This document shows, one piece after another, positions 10,430 through 20,599 of a stretch of 64,000 nt of DNA. This stretch comes from Saccopteryx bilineata (lineage: Eukaryota; Chordata; Mammalia; Chiroptera; Emballonuridae), in the NCBI RefSeq assembly GCF_036850765.1, contig NC_089495.1:117513033-117577032 (forward strand), written 5' to 3'. A program made the translations under genes and the position numbers. How positions within the stretch are numbered: the first letter of the stretch is position 1; each line of letters begins with the position of its first letter. The notes beneath the pieces were generated by a model that saw nothing but the letters and a program-made list of their open reading frames with translations, did no database searches and was not told the DNA's origin.

Positions 10430-11875
10430 AAGAACAGCAGGGAATTCTCACCCCCATAGAAGTGACACCCAATACCAGAAGGTGTGAATTAGGATATCAA
10501 AATTTGGCATGGAGGTCTTGGTGGCTCCTACTACCCCAATAGTGCATTGTGCAGACCCAATTACTTGGAAATCAGATAATCCTGTATGGGTAGACCAATG
10601 GCCCCTTTCTCAGGAGAAACTTAGGGCAGCTGCTCAATTGGTACAAGAGCAGTTACAGCTTGGGCACATTGAACCATCTAATAGCCCATGGAATACGCCT
10701 ATATTTGTCACTACTTTAAAGGATTGCTTTTTTTACTATTCCTTTGATCCCGCATGATTGCAAGCATTTTGCAGCTCCCTAAGGCATACATAATTCATTA
10801 TATGGATGATATTCTTTTTGCTCATCCAGATAAAGACACTGTGTTGACCATTGTGCAACAACTAGAATATTCTTTGAAAGAATCAGGACTTTATATAGCT
10901 CCTGAAAAAGTACAGCAATCTTTACCTTTTTCTTATTTAGGGCAAATTTTTGAGGGACAACAAATTTGTCCACAGAAATTAGAAATACAGATCATTTGCA
11001 AATTTTAAACAATTTCCAGAAATTACTAGGAGACATTAACTGGCTTAGACCTTCCTTGAAATTAACTACTGGGGAACTGCAGCCACTTCTTGATATTCTT
11101 AGAGGCTCTGCTGAACCAGCTTCTCCTCGGCTACTTACAGCTGCAGGACAACAAGCTTTAAAGCTTATAGGAAAAGCCTTGCAACAAGCACAATTAAAAC
11201 GCATAAATCCTGAAGAATCAATTGCCTTACTAATTTGTCCCTCGAGTTACACTCCAATGGGACTATTGTGGTAAGCTTCAGGTCCTAGTGAATAGATTCA
11301 TTTGGCTCTTACTTCTAAGAAAGTTTTATCTCCGTATTTTGATCGATTATCAAGGGGTGTGGGCAACTCTTACAGCTTATAGGTTTTGAGCCTCAACTTA
11401 TTGTTGTTTCTTTTTTCAAAGGATCAACAACAATGGCTCTGGGAAACTTCCACTAAATGGCAAATTGCTTTTGCAAATTTTATAGGCCAAATTAATTCTC
11501 ACTATCCAGCTGATAAAATATATAGTTCAATTTTCATTAATTACTACATTTGTATTTCCTAAAACAATTGTTAATGAGCCCATTCCTGAAGCACCTACAG
11601 TCTTTACTGATGGATCCAGCTCAGGAATAGGAGGGTTAGTAATTAATGGAAAAGTTTATACTGAAACAGTCACCTTAAAATCAGCTCAAAGACTAGAATT
11701 ACATGCCATTATCATGGCTTTTCAGCATTTGCCATATTCCTCCTTTAATCTGTATACAGACAGCAAATATTTACTTATGGTTGTTTCCACTATAGAGACT
11801 GCTGTCTTAGGGACAACTGCTGATGAACTAGATCAGCAGTTTCTCCTTCTTCAAAAGACTTGTACATCAACATAG
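10430..11875 (+). pseudogene. pol: pol remnant: reverse transcriptase and RNase H
   Basis: The RT N-terminus reads at about 10509-10720 ([34 protein letters not shown]). The next expected part of the fingers/palm is missing: the sequence jumps to a DCFF...IPL-like stretch (10725-10760) and then straight to the YMDD active-site motif at 10799-10810. The thumb and connection region follow to 11274 (GDINWLRPSLK, GELQPLLDILRG). RNase H is recognisable at about 11590-11875, with FTDGSS, RLELHAI and LYTDSKY supplying the acidic catalytic residues. Frames change repeatedly and no functional polymerase is encoded. Confidence 0.88.
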
Positions 11876-12425
11876 AGCTCCATGTTTTATAGGACATATT
11901 TAAGCTCACTCCATGCTCCCTGGAGCTTTAGCACAAGGGAATTCCCTTGTTGATCAAACTACTCAAAAGAAAATTGTTAGAGCAACCATGACAGATCAAC
12001 CAATTCAGTCTCATACTATTCATCACCAGAATGCTGCAGCCCTGCGTAAACAGTTTCAACGTTCGTGGGAAGCAGCACGGCAGATTGCTAAATTCTGTCC
12101 GAAGTGTCCTATACAACAACCTGTGCCTTCATTTCGAGTTAACCCTCAAGGACTCCTACCAGAACAACTTTGGCAAATGGAGGTTACTCATATACCTTCA
12201 TTTGGCAGTCTGTTGTCCACATTACAGTGGATACTTATTCTGGATTTATAGTAGCCTCTGCCAGAACAGGAGAGGCTGCTAAGCATATTATAGCTCATTG
12301 TAGGCATTTTCTATTATTGGACTTCCTGATGTGATTAAAGCTGACAATTCTCCTGCATATGTAGCAAAAGTATGTACTGTACTTTATCAAACCTTTCAAA
12401 TTACGGGTATTTTTTACAATCTTTA
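11876..12425 (+). pseudogene. pol: pol remnant: integrase
   Basis: The zinc-binding HHCC module is present (HTIHH ... KFCPKC) at about 12012-12108, in the 112-residue open stretch 11913-12248. The core begins LWQMEVTHIPSFG: the position normally held by the first catalytic Asp of the DD35E triad is Glu here (near 12180). The second catalytic region appears as KADNSPAYVAKV at about 12337-12372, after a frameshift. The C-terminal part is not recognisable past about 12425. Confidence 0.85.
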
Positions 12426-12639
12426 AAGTCAAGGTATTATTAAAGTGTACCCAGCAAATATTTTAAGGTCAATTAAAAAATATATATAAAAGGGAGAGTC
12501 ATATCCTGGAACTCCTATGGGTCTACCTTATCTTTAAAAAATTTCTTTTGAATGCTGATGAACAGGAGATGCCAAATCTTTTTCTCCTGCAAACTTCTAC
12601 CTTCTTTTATTTGATCCAGCTAATAACACTGTTTTGTCT

Positions 12640-12914
12640 TTTTCCAAATAGCTCCAGATATACAGAAAAGGTTTATATAGGCAGATGGGGATCCTCAAAC
12701 CCCTCAGCAAGATCTTCTGAGCATGGCTTTTAAGGTACCAAGAGGCAGAAAAAGCCCAATAGAGATCAGGTGAAATACCAGCTCTTGGGATACACCCTCA
12801 AAGGCTCCAACACCCCGACAGGGCCTCATAGGACTCTATCTGGGCCCTGCTTCAATGGTGGAAAGGAAGGTCATTGAGCCAAAGCCTGCCAGGCTTACAT
12901 GCCTTTGCTGTGAG
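12640..12914 (+). pseudogene. Gammaretrovirus-like gag C-terminal fragment
   Basis: Starting near 12650 the sequence reads, across frames, as the end of a gammaretrovirus-type capsid (APDIQK, then DPQTPQQDLLSMAFKV at about 12687-12734). It then reads as a degraded nucleocapsid, with CLCCEEKG just before the L1 insertion and the continuation GHWKVGFP after it. Gammaretroviral nucleocapsid has a single zinc knuckle of this kind. Its position downstream of a beta-like integrase is out of order for any provirus. Confidence 0.65.
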
Positions 12915-12929
12915 GAAAAAGGGACACTG

Positions 12930-13961
12930 AACAAGAACAGAATAAAAAGACAAACTACACAATGGGAGAACATATTTGACAATACATCTGATAAGGGGTT
13001 AATAACCAAAATTTATAAAGAACTTGTAAAACTCAACACCAGGAAGACAAACAACCCAATCCAAAAATGGGCAAAAGAGAGGAATAGACACTTCTCCAAA
13101 GAGGACATACAAATGGCCAATAGGCATATGAAAAAATTCTCAACATCTACTAATCATTAGAGAAATGCAAATTAAAACCACAATGAGATACCACCTCACA
13201 CCAGTCAGAATGGCGCTTATCAACAAAACAACACAGAATAAGTGCTGGTGAGGATGTGGAGAAAAGGTAACCCTCCTGCACTGCTGGTGGGAATGCAGAC
13301 TGGTGCAGCCACTGTGGAAAACAGTATGGAGATTCCTCAAAAAACTGAAAATCGAACTGCCTTTTGACCCAGCTATCCCACTTTTAGGAATATACCCCAA
13401 GGACACCATAGAACGGCTCCAAAAGGAGAAATGCACCCTCATGTTTGTGGCAGCATTGTTCACAATAGCGAAGATCTGGAAACAGCCCAAGTGTTTGTCA
13501 GAAGACGAGTGGATTAAAAAGCTTTGGTACATATATACTATGGAATACTACTCAGCCATAAGAAATGATGACATTGGATCATTTACAATAACATGGATGG
13601 ACCTTGACAACATTATACGAAGTGAAATAAGTAAATCAGAAAAAAACTAAGAACTATATAAATCCATACATAGAAGGGACATAAAAATGAGACTCAGAGA
13701 CATGAACAAGAATGTGATGGCAACAGGGGTGGGGTTGGGGAAGGGGGGAGGGGGTGAAGAAGGAGACAGGGGTTGGGGGAGGGGAGGGGCACAAAGAAAA
13801 CCAGATAGAAGGTGACAGAAGACAATTTAACTTTGGGGGAGAGGTATACAGCACAATCAAATGTCAAAATAATCTAGAGATGTTTTCTCTCAACATATGT
13901 ACCCTGATTTATCTATGTCACTGCATTAAATTTAATAAATAAATTTAAAAAAAGAAAAAAA
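12930..13961 (+). mobile_element. L1 insertion, 5'-truncated 3' end
   Basis: The end of ORF2 (12930 to about 13650) includes the C-terminal cysteine motif and [13 protein letters not shown]. It is followed by a G-rich 3' UTR (13726-13795) and an A-rich tail. A perfect 15-bp duplication, GAAAAAGGGACACTG, flanks it at 12915-12929 and 13962-13976. It belongs to the same L1 lineage as the full-length copy at 17-25 kb, judging by the shared 3' UTR. It interrupts the gamma-like nucleocapsid, so it arrived after the provirus. Confidence 0.93.
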
Positions 13962-14355
13962 GAAAAAGGGACACTGGAAGGTAGGCTTCCCCCTCACTCC
14001 TCTAAGGGAGGGTTCAGTCTCTTCCAGCCCTGCTCCAGCCACCTGTGACCTAACCTTGCCTAGCCTGCTGGGATTTGCCACTGAAGGCTAAAAGGTTCCC
14101 AGGGCCATCAGCCCCATCTACGACACTGTGGACAAGCCTAGGGTATTTCTTCCAAGTAGCAGGTAAACTGATCTCATTTACACAAGGGCAACTTATTATG
14201 TCTTGCCTGAATATTTGGGTTTTTACTCATCACTCAAAGATCTCTGTTGTAGGTATTGATAGTCCTATTTTCTGCTGCTTTGTTTAATATATAGTTTTCC
14301 TTTATTCCTCCTGCCTCAATGCCCCATTCATATTTTAGGCTGGGACCTACTCTTA
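13962..14355 (+). pseudogene. Gammaretrovirus-like nucleocapsid end and protease
   Basis: Directly after the L1 the nucleocapsid resumes (KGHWKVGFP). A linker and a protease-like region follow. The active-site area is degraded (TRATYYVLPEYLG, with a D-T-G-A-like position changed). The C-terminal end reads LPQCPIHILGWDLLL (about 14309-14353), the pattern closing a gammaretroviral protease. Stops lie between the parts. Confidence 0.6.
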
Positions 14356-14994
14356 ATTTAGAGCTCTCTTTCTCCTTTTTACCAACTTCTATTACAAATT
14401 ACCTTTGCCACCCAGCTTAGTGTATCCCAAGGTTCTCTTCACCATGCCACAGTTGCAGAGCTCCAGGGAAAAGCACCCTGGTCTCTCATCTCTCTAGGCT
14501 GAGAACAGAAGTTCCATCTCCACACATGCTGCAGATGGCTTTTCCAATCTACCTAAATCATTACCAGCTAGAAGCAGTGGTCATTGGGACTTGGACACGA
14601 GCTGCAAAGTGTAGAAATGTGACAACAACTCCAGTGCCAGGCGGACTTTTCCTGGATATGGACTTTTCCTGGACTCCTGCTCCTTGTGACAGCTCCTAAT
14701 GGACTGAACTGGGGTTGGGTTAGATTTGCAGGGATTTGGAATGGTGTTGGTGCCAACTTGGACTTGGTGAATATGTTAAGGACATTACTCTTTTATAGAT
14801 TCTTGTTATATTGGCTAAGAATTTGCTTAAAGGCTTTAATCACTGTAATGTATTAGAATGTTTGTTTGGGTATGTTTAGCATTGATTATACTAATTTTGT
14901 GTTTGTTCTGCATAGTTTCAGTCTGCCTCCAAATTAAAATCTGGGAAACTAGGAAATCAGATGAGTGCAAATCTCAGCATACAAATTAAAAATA
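14356..14994 (+). other. 3' internal ERV sequence, unresolved
   Basis: About 640 bp between the gamma-like protease and the polypurine tract. A short stretch near 14440-14500 (ATVAELQGKAPWS) could be the C-terminal end of a gamma-like integrase, followed by env-like or untranslated sequence. I cannot identify envelope surface or transmembrane domains. Confidence 0.35.
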
Positions 14995-15010
14995 AAAAAG
15001 AAAAGGGGGA
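14995..15010 (+). promoter_or_regulatory. Polypurine tract
   Basis: AAAAAGAAAAGGGGGA lies two bases before the 3' LTR. This is the expected primer for plus-strand DNA synthesis and confirms the plus orientation of the provirus. Confidence 0.85.
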
Positions 15011-15012
15011 TA

Positions 15013-15452
15013 TGTTGTGGACCGTAAATGGCAAAAAGCATTTGTAGACTCAAGGCTTAGCAAAAGGCTGAGTTCTCCCCCCTTCACCTCCATGTTGGCT
15101 ATGAAACTCAGTATTTGCACCCACTTCACTTGCTTCCTTAACTTGCTGGAAGCAATTTACATGCCCTTCCTCTTACTCTTTTGTTTTTTCAGATGTTGGT
15201 TGATTTCACTTATGCATGGTGGGGGGATTCCTGTTTTTGCCTTGGGAGAGTTCCCGCTTTAGCCTCAGATGTGTAACTTTGTAACAAGGACTTCCTTGAT
15301 TTGAATATGGCTATATAATAAAGCAAAGTGGGGCTATGGGGCACTCGGATATTGCCATCAGCATTTGAAGAGTCCTCCTGGTCCCATTTTTTCTTGATGA
15401 GTATGTTTCCTTAATTCCGCACTGTTATTAGGAGCTGCGCTGGTCCGCGGCA
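15013..15452 (+). repeat. 3' LTR
   Basis: Begins TGTTGTGGACCG and ends TCCGCGGCA. It carries AATAAA at 15317-15322 and the roughly 30-bp block TTAATTCCGCACTGTTATTA... near 15413-15442 that is absent from the 5' LTR. Confidence 0.9.
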
Positions 15453-15458
15453 ATCCGG

Positions 15459-17119
15459 GCTCAGGCTTCAAGCATCTGAAGGGCTGACAGGTGGCATAGA
15501 TTCTTTCCGCTTCTACTGATTCGGCTAACACATCTGGGACTCCACTACATGCAGAGAGATCCCTGAAGCAGGAGTTGTGAGGATCCATCCTCAGGTACTC
15601 ACAATCAAGTAAGATGCAAGCAAGGGGTTTGGGACCTCTGAGTTTCACCCTGACTCCACTACCCACTGTGTATGTGACTTGAGCAACATCTTAACTTCTC
15701 TTAACTTGGCATTCTTTATGTAAAGCAGCACCACAGAGTTTTTCTGTGACATAAATGAGATAAACATTGATAAAAAGCATGAGATAGCAGTAATTGGTTG
15801 AAACCTAGTAGATGAGGGAAGGCCATCCAAAGAAGGCAACTTTTGAATTAAACTTCAAAGGGCAAAAGGGACTTAAGTGGGTGGTGAAGGGGAAAGAAGG
15901 AGCAGCACTCCAGGTTGATGGAACAGGGTGAGCAAAGACAGAGATAATGAAAATAAATGGCTTTGGAGAGACCAGCAGATAATACTGTGGTTGGGGTGCT
16001 GAGGAGGAACAAAGCAATGATAACAGCTGGAAAGGTACAGCAGAGCTGAGTCCGGACGGCCCCGGAGCAGCTCACCAAGGAGTCTCTGGACAGTGGAGGG
16101 GCTGGCCAAGGGAATTTAGGGGACTCAATCTCTGTGCAGGTCTGGAGTAGAAAGATTAAAGATGGACATCAGGAAAGTGAGTTAAATAGTTATTATAAAT
16201 GCCTAAGCAAGAGATTGTGAGGGACTGACCTAACATGAGGGCAGTGGCCCTGAGAAGCAGGGGGGGAAAGCATTGCTAATGAGGAGGGCCAGTGAAGGGC
16301 AAGGAAAAGACGAACCTGTGTTTTGTGAACTTAAGTGTCAGGGAAAAAGCTGATGCCTTGAACTAACAGAAGCACAGAGGAGGGACGGAGTTGGCCAAGG
16401 AGACAATGAGACCAGCGTTGGGATGCATCGCCATTCAGGTGCTGTGGAACGATCACAAGGAAGTTCATAATGGAGAATGGGAACTACGGTTCTGGAGCTC
16501 AGGGCAAGAGTCAGAGTTAGAGACACAGATTTGAGAGCGGGTGTACTTAGGGACTGTGTTGTCAAATGTAAACAAACTTGGCTATGAACTCTGCCTTCAA
16601 CACTAACTAGCTGTGTGGCCTTGGATGTATTATTTATCATCAAAGCCTTAATTTCCCTAATTGCAAAATGGGGAAAATTATACATACTTCAAAGGCTTTG
16701 CTTATTGCATACCATCTGGTTGCCATTTGTCACCATCACTGTCTACCCTCACCATCACTGCTGAAGCCATTAAGGTAGATGAACTTGGCTAGGCATAGAG
16801 TAATTAAGGAGAAAGAAGGGTTGAGAAATGAATCTTAGGGAACAATTTTTAAGGGATATATGGCACAAGAACAACCGTGAAAAAGAAGAATCAGGAATAG
16901 TCAAGAAGGTATGACAAAAGCCCAGGACAGCAAAACTCCAGGAAGGACAAAGAGGAGAGAATTTTAAGAAGGGAATTATAAAAAATGTCAAATGCTACAA
17001 AAAAAAAGTTGAGATGGAGGAAGGTGAAAAAAGAGAAAGAGAACATTGGATGTAGTGATTTGACAATTATATGTGGTAGGCATAAAAGGCAAATACAAAA
17101 GTAATAGGATGTCAAAATA
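15459..17119. other. Intronic-type sequence with two MIR relics
   Basis: About 15640-15790 resembles a MIR (CTCCACTACCCACTGTGTAT). About 16585-16700, plus strand, is a clearer MIR (AACTAGCTGTGTGGCCTTGG, then GCAAAATGGGGAAAATTATA). The rest is purine-rich and unassigned. Minus-strand open frames here have low-complexity composition and no domain. Confidence 0.55.
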
Positions 17120-17132
17120 TATTTCTATCGAG

Positions 17133-18878
17133 TGACATCAGAGAAATGGTGCCATGAGGGAGACTCCCAGTCTCTCCTCTTGAAATTTCAACAAATTCAA
17201 CAACTAAACACAGAGAAATAAATCTCAGGAGTACCTGAAATATTCACACACCAGACAAAAGTATGACTGGGCGAAATGGTGGCTGAATATATAATCTACT
17301 CTGAAGGAAAAGAACAGGGTATTTTGCTTTCCTCACTGATCTGAGGAAGGGGAGCTTTTGTTTGGAGCCTAGCGAGGTGGAGAGTCTGAGTTAGAGGGGA
17401 AGGAGCTGATTTAGGGTAGGCACTCAAACAGAAGAAAGAACACACCAGCTCTGCCTGAGATCGCGGACATGGGGTGCACGCACAGGTGGTGGGCTCCACC
17501 TACAGTTGCCAGTGCAAAGTACCCACGAGCAAGTGCCAGCATCAATGTGCATTCCCAGCTCCACGATCACTGGCGGTGTGAGAGTGGCTCTACCTAGCAT
17601 CACCAGTGTGGGCGTGTGCTCACGCCGGCCAGAGGACTTAGCCCAAGATTATCAGCAACAGGTACCTGCGTGTGCTGTTGCCAGAGTTTTTGTACATTCC
17701 TGGCTCCATGATCACCACTGCAGGGTACACGCACAGGACAAAACCCTTGGCCTGAGACTGCAGGGGTTGGGCACCTCTGTGGGCCAATGCAGGCTTCTGA
17801 ATGCATTCCTGGCTCTGACTGAGATCGCAGGCGCTGGGCACCTGAGTGAGCAGGTGCAGGCCTCTGTGCACATTGCTGGAATCGTGGGAGCTGGACACAC
17901 ACATGGCTTACTGCGGGCTACCAAACAATGCCTGAGGGAGAAGCCTGTGCAGATTGGTCCCAAGGCACACTGAGGCATGCTAGACCTGCCCGTGGGCCCA
18001 TAGAGGGACACTTGATCTGCAGTTGGCTTCTAGCCCTGCCTGCTCTCGTTGGCGTCTCTGGTTGGCACAGCCTTACCCAGAACTGTGCTTTGAGTGGTAC
18101 TAGAGGAAGGACCTGACTGCTCTTGGAACCTCTTGCTCTGAAGAAAGTGCCTGGGGTGAATGAACCTCATGACTGGGTCCCCAGGCTGCTGGCTCAGGTA
18201 GAGGGATGTGGGGAGAGGCACCTGGAAAGCTGAGACTGCCATTGTTAGAGCCTTAAAGCCCTAACAAGCCCCACCTACCAATGGGACTGAGGCTCAGCTT
18301 ACATCATTGCCACCACGACACATCAGAAGACCTCTGCGCAAGAGTCCCACAGGGGCAAAACTTATAGTACAGTGCCATCTGATGGAAAAAAAAAAGGGAA
18401 GAAGTTACCTCTCAAAACCTGAAAAATTACATTTTTATAACTATTTTTCATTTTGGTCGTTTTATCTTCATTCCTTTTTCCTTTTTCTTTTGAACTTCAT
18501 TATCCATATTTGTTACATTTTTCATTCTTGTTTTTTGTGAGGATTTGATTTTAGAAATCTTTTTTTTTTGTTATTATTGCTGTTGTTTTAGTTCCTTTTT
18601 TTCTCTCATTCTTCTCTCTTCCCGTTTCTTCTTTTTCTCTTATTCGATCATTAATCATCAAATTATTATATTTTGAACTCATATTTTTCTTTGGGACATT
18701 TTGTGTGTTTTTTTACTTAATTTTTTATCTCTTTTGTCATTTCCCCTCAGTTCCTCCTCCTTGTTCTCTGTAATTTTGGTTCACTCATTATAGAATTTTC
18801 ATTTTTTCACTGTATCTTTTCATTTTTATTTTATTTTTAATTATTTCTTATTAGTGTTATTAACAATACCACTCTCAA
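17133..18878 (+). promoter_or_regulatory. L1 5' untranslated region
   Basis: Roughly 1.75 kb upstream of ORF1 where the L1 promoter should lie. 17540-17900 is GC-rich with degenerate direct repeats around CATTCCTGGCTC (17550, 17695, 17803 and a weaker copy near 17870). 18420-18860 is strongly T-rich. Confidence 0.65.
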
Positions 18879-19823
18879 ATGCCATTAAGGAAAAAGAAAT
18901 CAAATATCATGGATACAAAAGACAGAGATGTAGCTCAGACAAATGAGGAAAAATCTCTAGAAAAAAATTTCAAGTGCTTGGAAACATTGGAATTAAATAA
19001 CAGAGAATTAAAAATTGAAGTCCTAAAAATACTCAGGAAAATACAAGAAAGCACAAATAGGCAATTTAGAGAGCTCAAAAAACAATTCAATGAACAAAAA
19101 GAATACATCACCAAGAAAATTGAAACTATGAAAATGAATCAAATAGAAATAAAAAACTCAATACATGAACTGAAAAACAAGGTAACAAGCTTAGCTAATA
19201 GGACAGGCCAGATAGAGGAGAGAATTAGTGACAACTAGAGATACTACAGAGAGAAGAGGAGAGAGACTCACAAATTTTTTTAAAAAAGAGAAATCCTTAA
19301 AAGAATTGTCTGACTCCATCAGAAAGAGCAACATAAGAATAATGGGTATATCAGAAGGAGAAGAGAGAGAAAAAAGAATGGAGAACATATTCAAACAAAT
19401 AATCAATGAGAACTTCCCAAGCCTGTGGAAAGAATTAGAGCCTTGAATGCAAGAAGCAAACAAAATATTGAGTTACCTTAATCCAAACAGACCTACTCCA
19501 AGGCACATCATAATGAAATTATCACAAATCAATGACAAAGAAAAAATTCTCAAGACAGCCAAGGAAAATAAGAATACACCATATGAAAAAGGTCCATTAG
19601 GCAATCATCAGATTTCTCAGCAGAAACTCTAAAAACCAGAAAAGAGTGGACCCCAGTATTTAAAGTATTGAAAAAGAGGAACTTCCAGCTAAGAAAACTA
19701 TATCCATCAAAGCTATCCTTCAAATATGAAGGGGAAATAAAATCATTCACAGATACAGAAAAGATGAAGGAATTTATCACCAGAAAACCCCCACTTCAGG
19801 AAACACTAAAGAGGGTTATCTGA
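18879..19823 (+). pseudogene. L1 ORF1 (RNA-binding chaperone), broken
   Basis: Starts MPLRKKKSNIMDTKDRD at 18879. The first 119 residues form a lysine/glutamate-rich coiled coil (LKKQFNEQKEYITKKIETMK). A stop lies at 19236-19238 and the frame shifts. It continues with the central domain (KSNIRIMGISEGEEREKRME) and the C-terminal domain (RPTPRHIIMKLSQINDKEKI), ending with TGA near 19821. ORF1p trimers coat L1 RNA. At least one internal stop and two frame changes make this copy non-functional. Confidence 0.85.
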
Positions 19824-19890
19824 CCAGATATAAAGAACAAAACAAAAAGAAATTGCAAGTAAAAGCTCCAACAAGATCACAATAAAAACA

Positions 19891-20302
19891 GCCCTGGCCG
19901 GTTGGCTCAGCAGTAGAGCGTCGGCCTAGCGTGTGGAGGACCCGGGTTCGATTCCTGGCCAGGGCACACAGGAGAAGCACCCATTTGCTTCTCCACCCCT
20001 CCGCCACGCTTTCCTCTCTGTCTCTCTCTTCCCCTCCCGCAGCCAAGGCTCCATTGGAGCAAAGATGGCCCGGGCACTGGGGATAGCTCTGTGGCCTCTG
20101 CCCCAGGCGCTAGAGTGGCTCTGGTCGCAACATGGCGATGCCCAGGATGGGCAGAGCATCGCCCCCTGGTGGGCAGAGCGTCGCCCCTGGTGGGCGTGCC
20201 GGGTGGATCCCGGTCGGGCGCATGCGGGAGTCTGTCTGACTGTCTCTCCCTGTTTCCAGCTTCAGAAAAATGAAAAAAAATTAAAAAAAAAACAAAAAAA
20301 AC
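19891..20302 (+). repeat. Bat tRNA-derived SINE (long VES form) nested in L1
   Basis: The head GCCCTGGCCGGTTGGCTCAG ... GATTCCTGGCCAGGGC keeps pol III A- and B-box-like segments and complementary ends. The body has the GTGGGCGTGCCGGGTGGATC block and a long A-rich tail. It sits between ORF1 and ORF2 of the L1, so it postdates it. Confidence 0.92.
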
Positions 20303-20599
20303 CCAATAATAATCTGTGACAACAGAAACAAAAAAGGGGAGAGGACAAAGATTAGCAATAGCAAAGGAGAATGGAGTGCAGAAGTATTCATGAGATAATG
20401 GACTACAATAAATGTAATGTATATTTTTAAAATTACCTAATGGTAACCACCTCTGAAAAAAACACTACAGAAACACATGGCTTAAAAAAAGAAGATACAG
20501 AGGAAAGAACTATGAATACAACCAAACAAAAATAAATGACAGAAAAACAAAAGAGAAGAATCAAACAAGAAACAGAGATATCAGAAAGCAATATATAAA

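Larger units (their letters stand above)
7142..15452 (+). mobile_element. Endogenous retrovirus, LTR to LTR, mosaic of beta-like and gamma-like parts
   Basis: Two directly repeated LTRs (7142-7549 and 15013-15452) bracket 7.5 kb. A lysine-tRNA-type primer site follows the first LTR and a polypurine tract precedes the second. Gag capsid, nucleocapsid, dUTPase, protease, RT, RNase H and integrase remnants in that order are betaretrovirus-like. Downstream of integrase, in place of env, lies gamma-like nucleocapsid and protease sequence. A 1-kb L1 fragment is inserted at 12930. The flanking hexamers ACCCAG (7136-7141) and ATCCGG (15453-15458) match at 4 of 6 positions, consistent with an aged 6-bp target duplication. 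Every gene is broken by stops, frameshifts or deletions, so the provirus is defective. It lies antisense to DCLK1. Confidence 0.88.

Noticed and set aside
7142..15452. Possibly active retrovirus
   Set aside because: gag, pro and pol are all interrupted, RT is deleted internally, env is not identifiable and an L1 is inserted.
19891..19966. tRNA gene at the SINE head
   Set aside because: The tRNA-like fold continues into a SINE body and A tail with many sibling copies, so it is a retroposon head.
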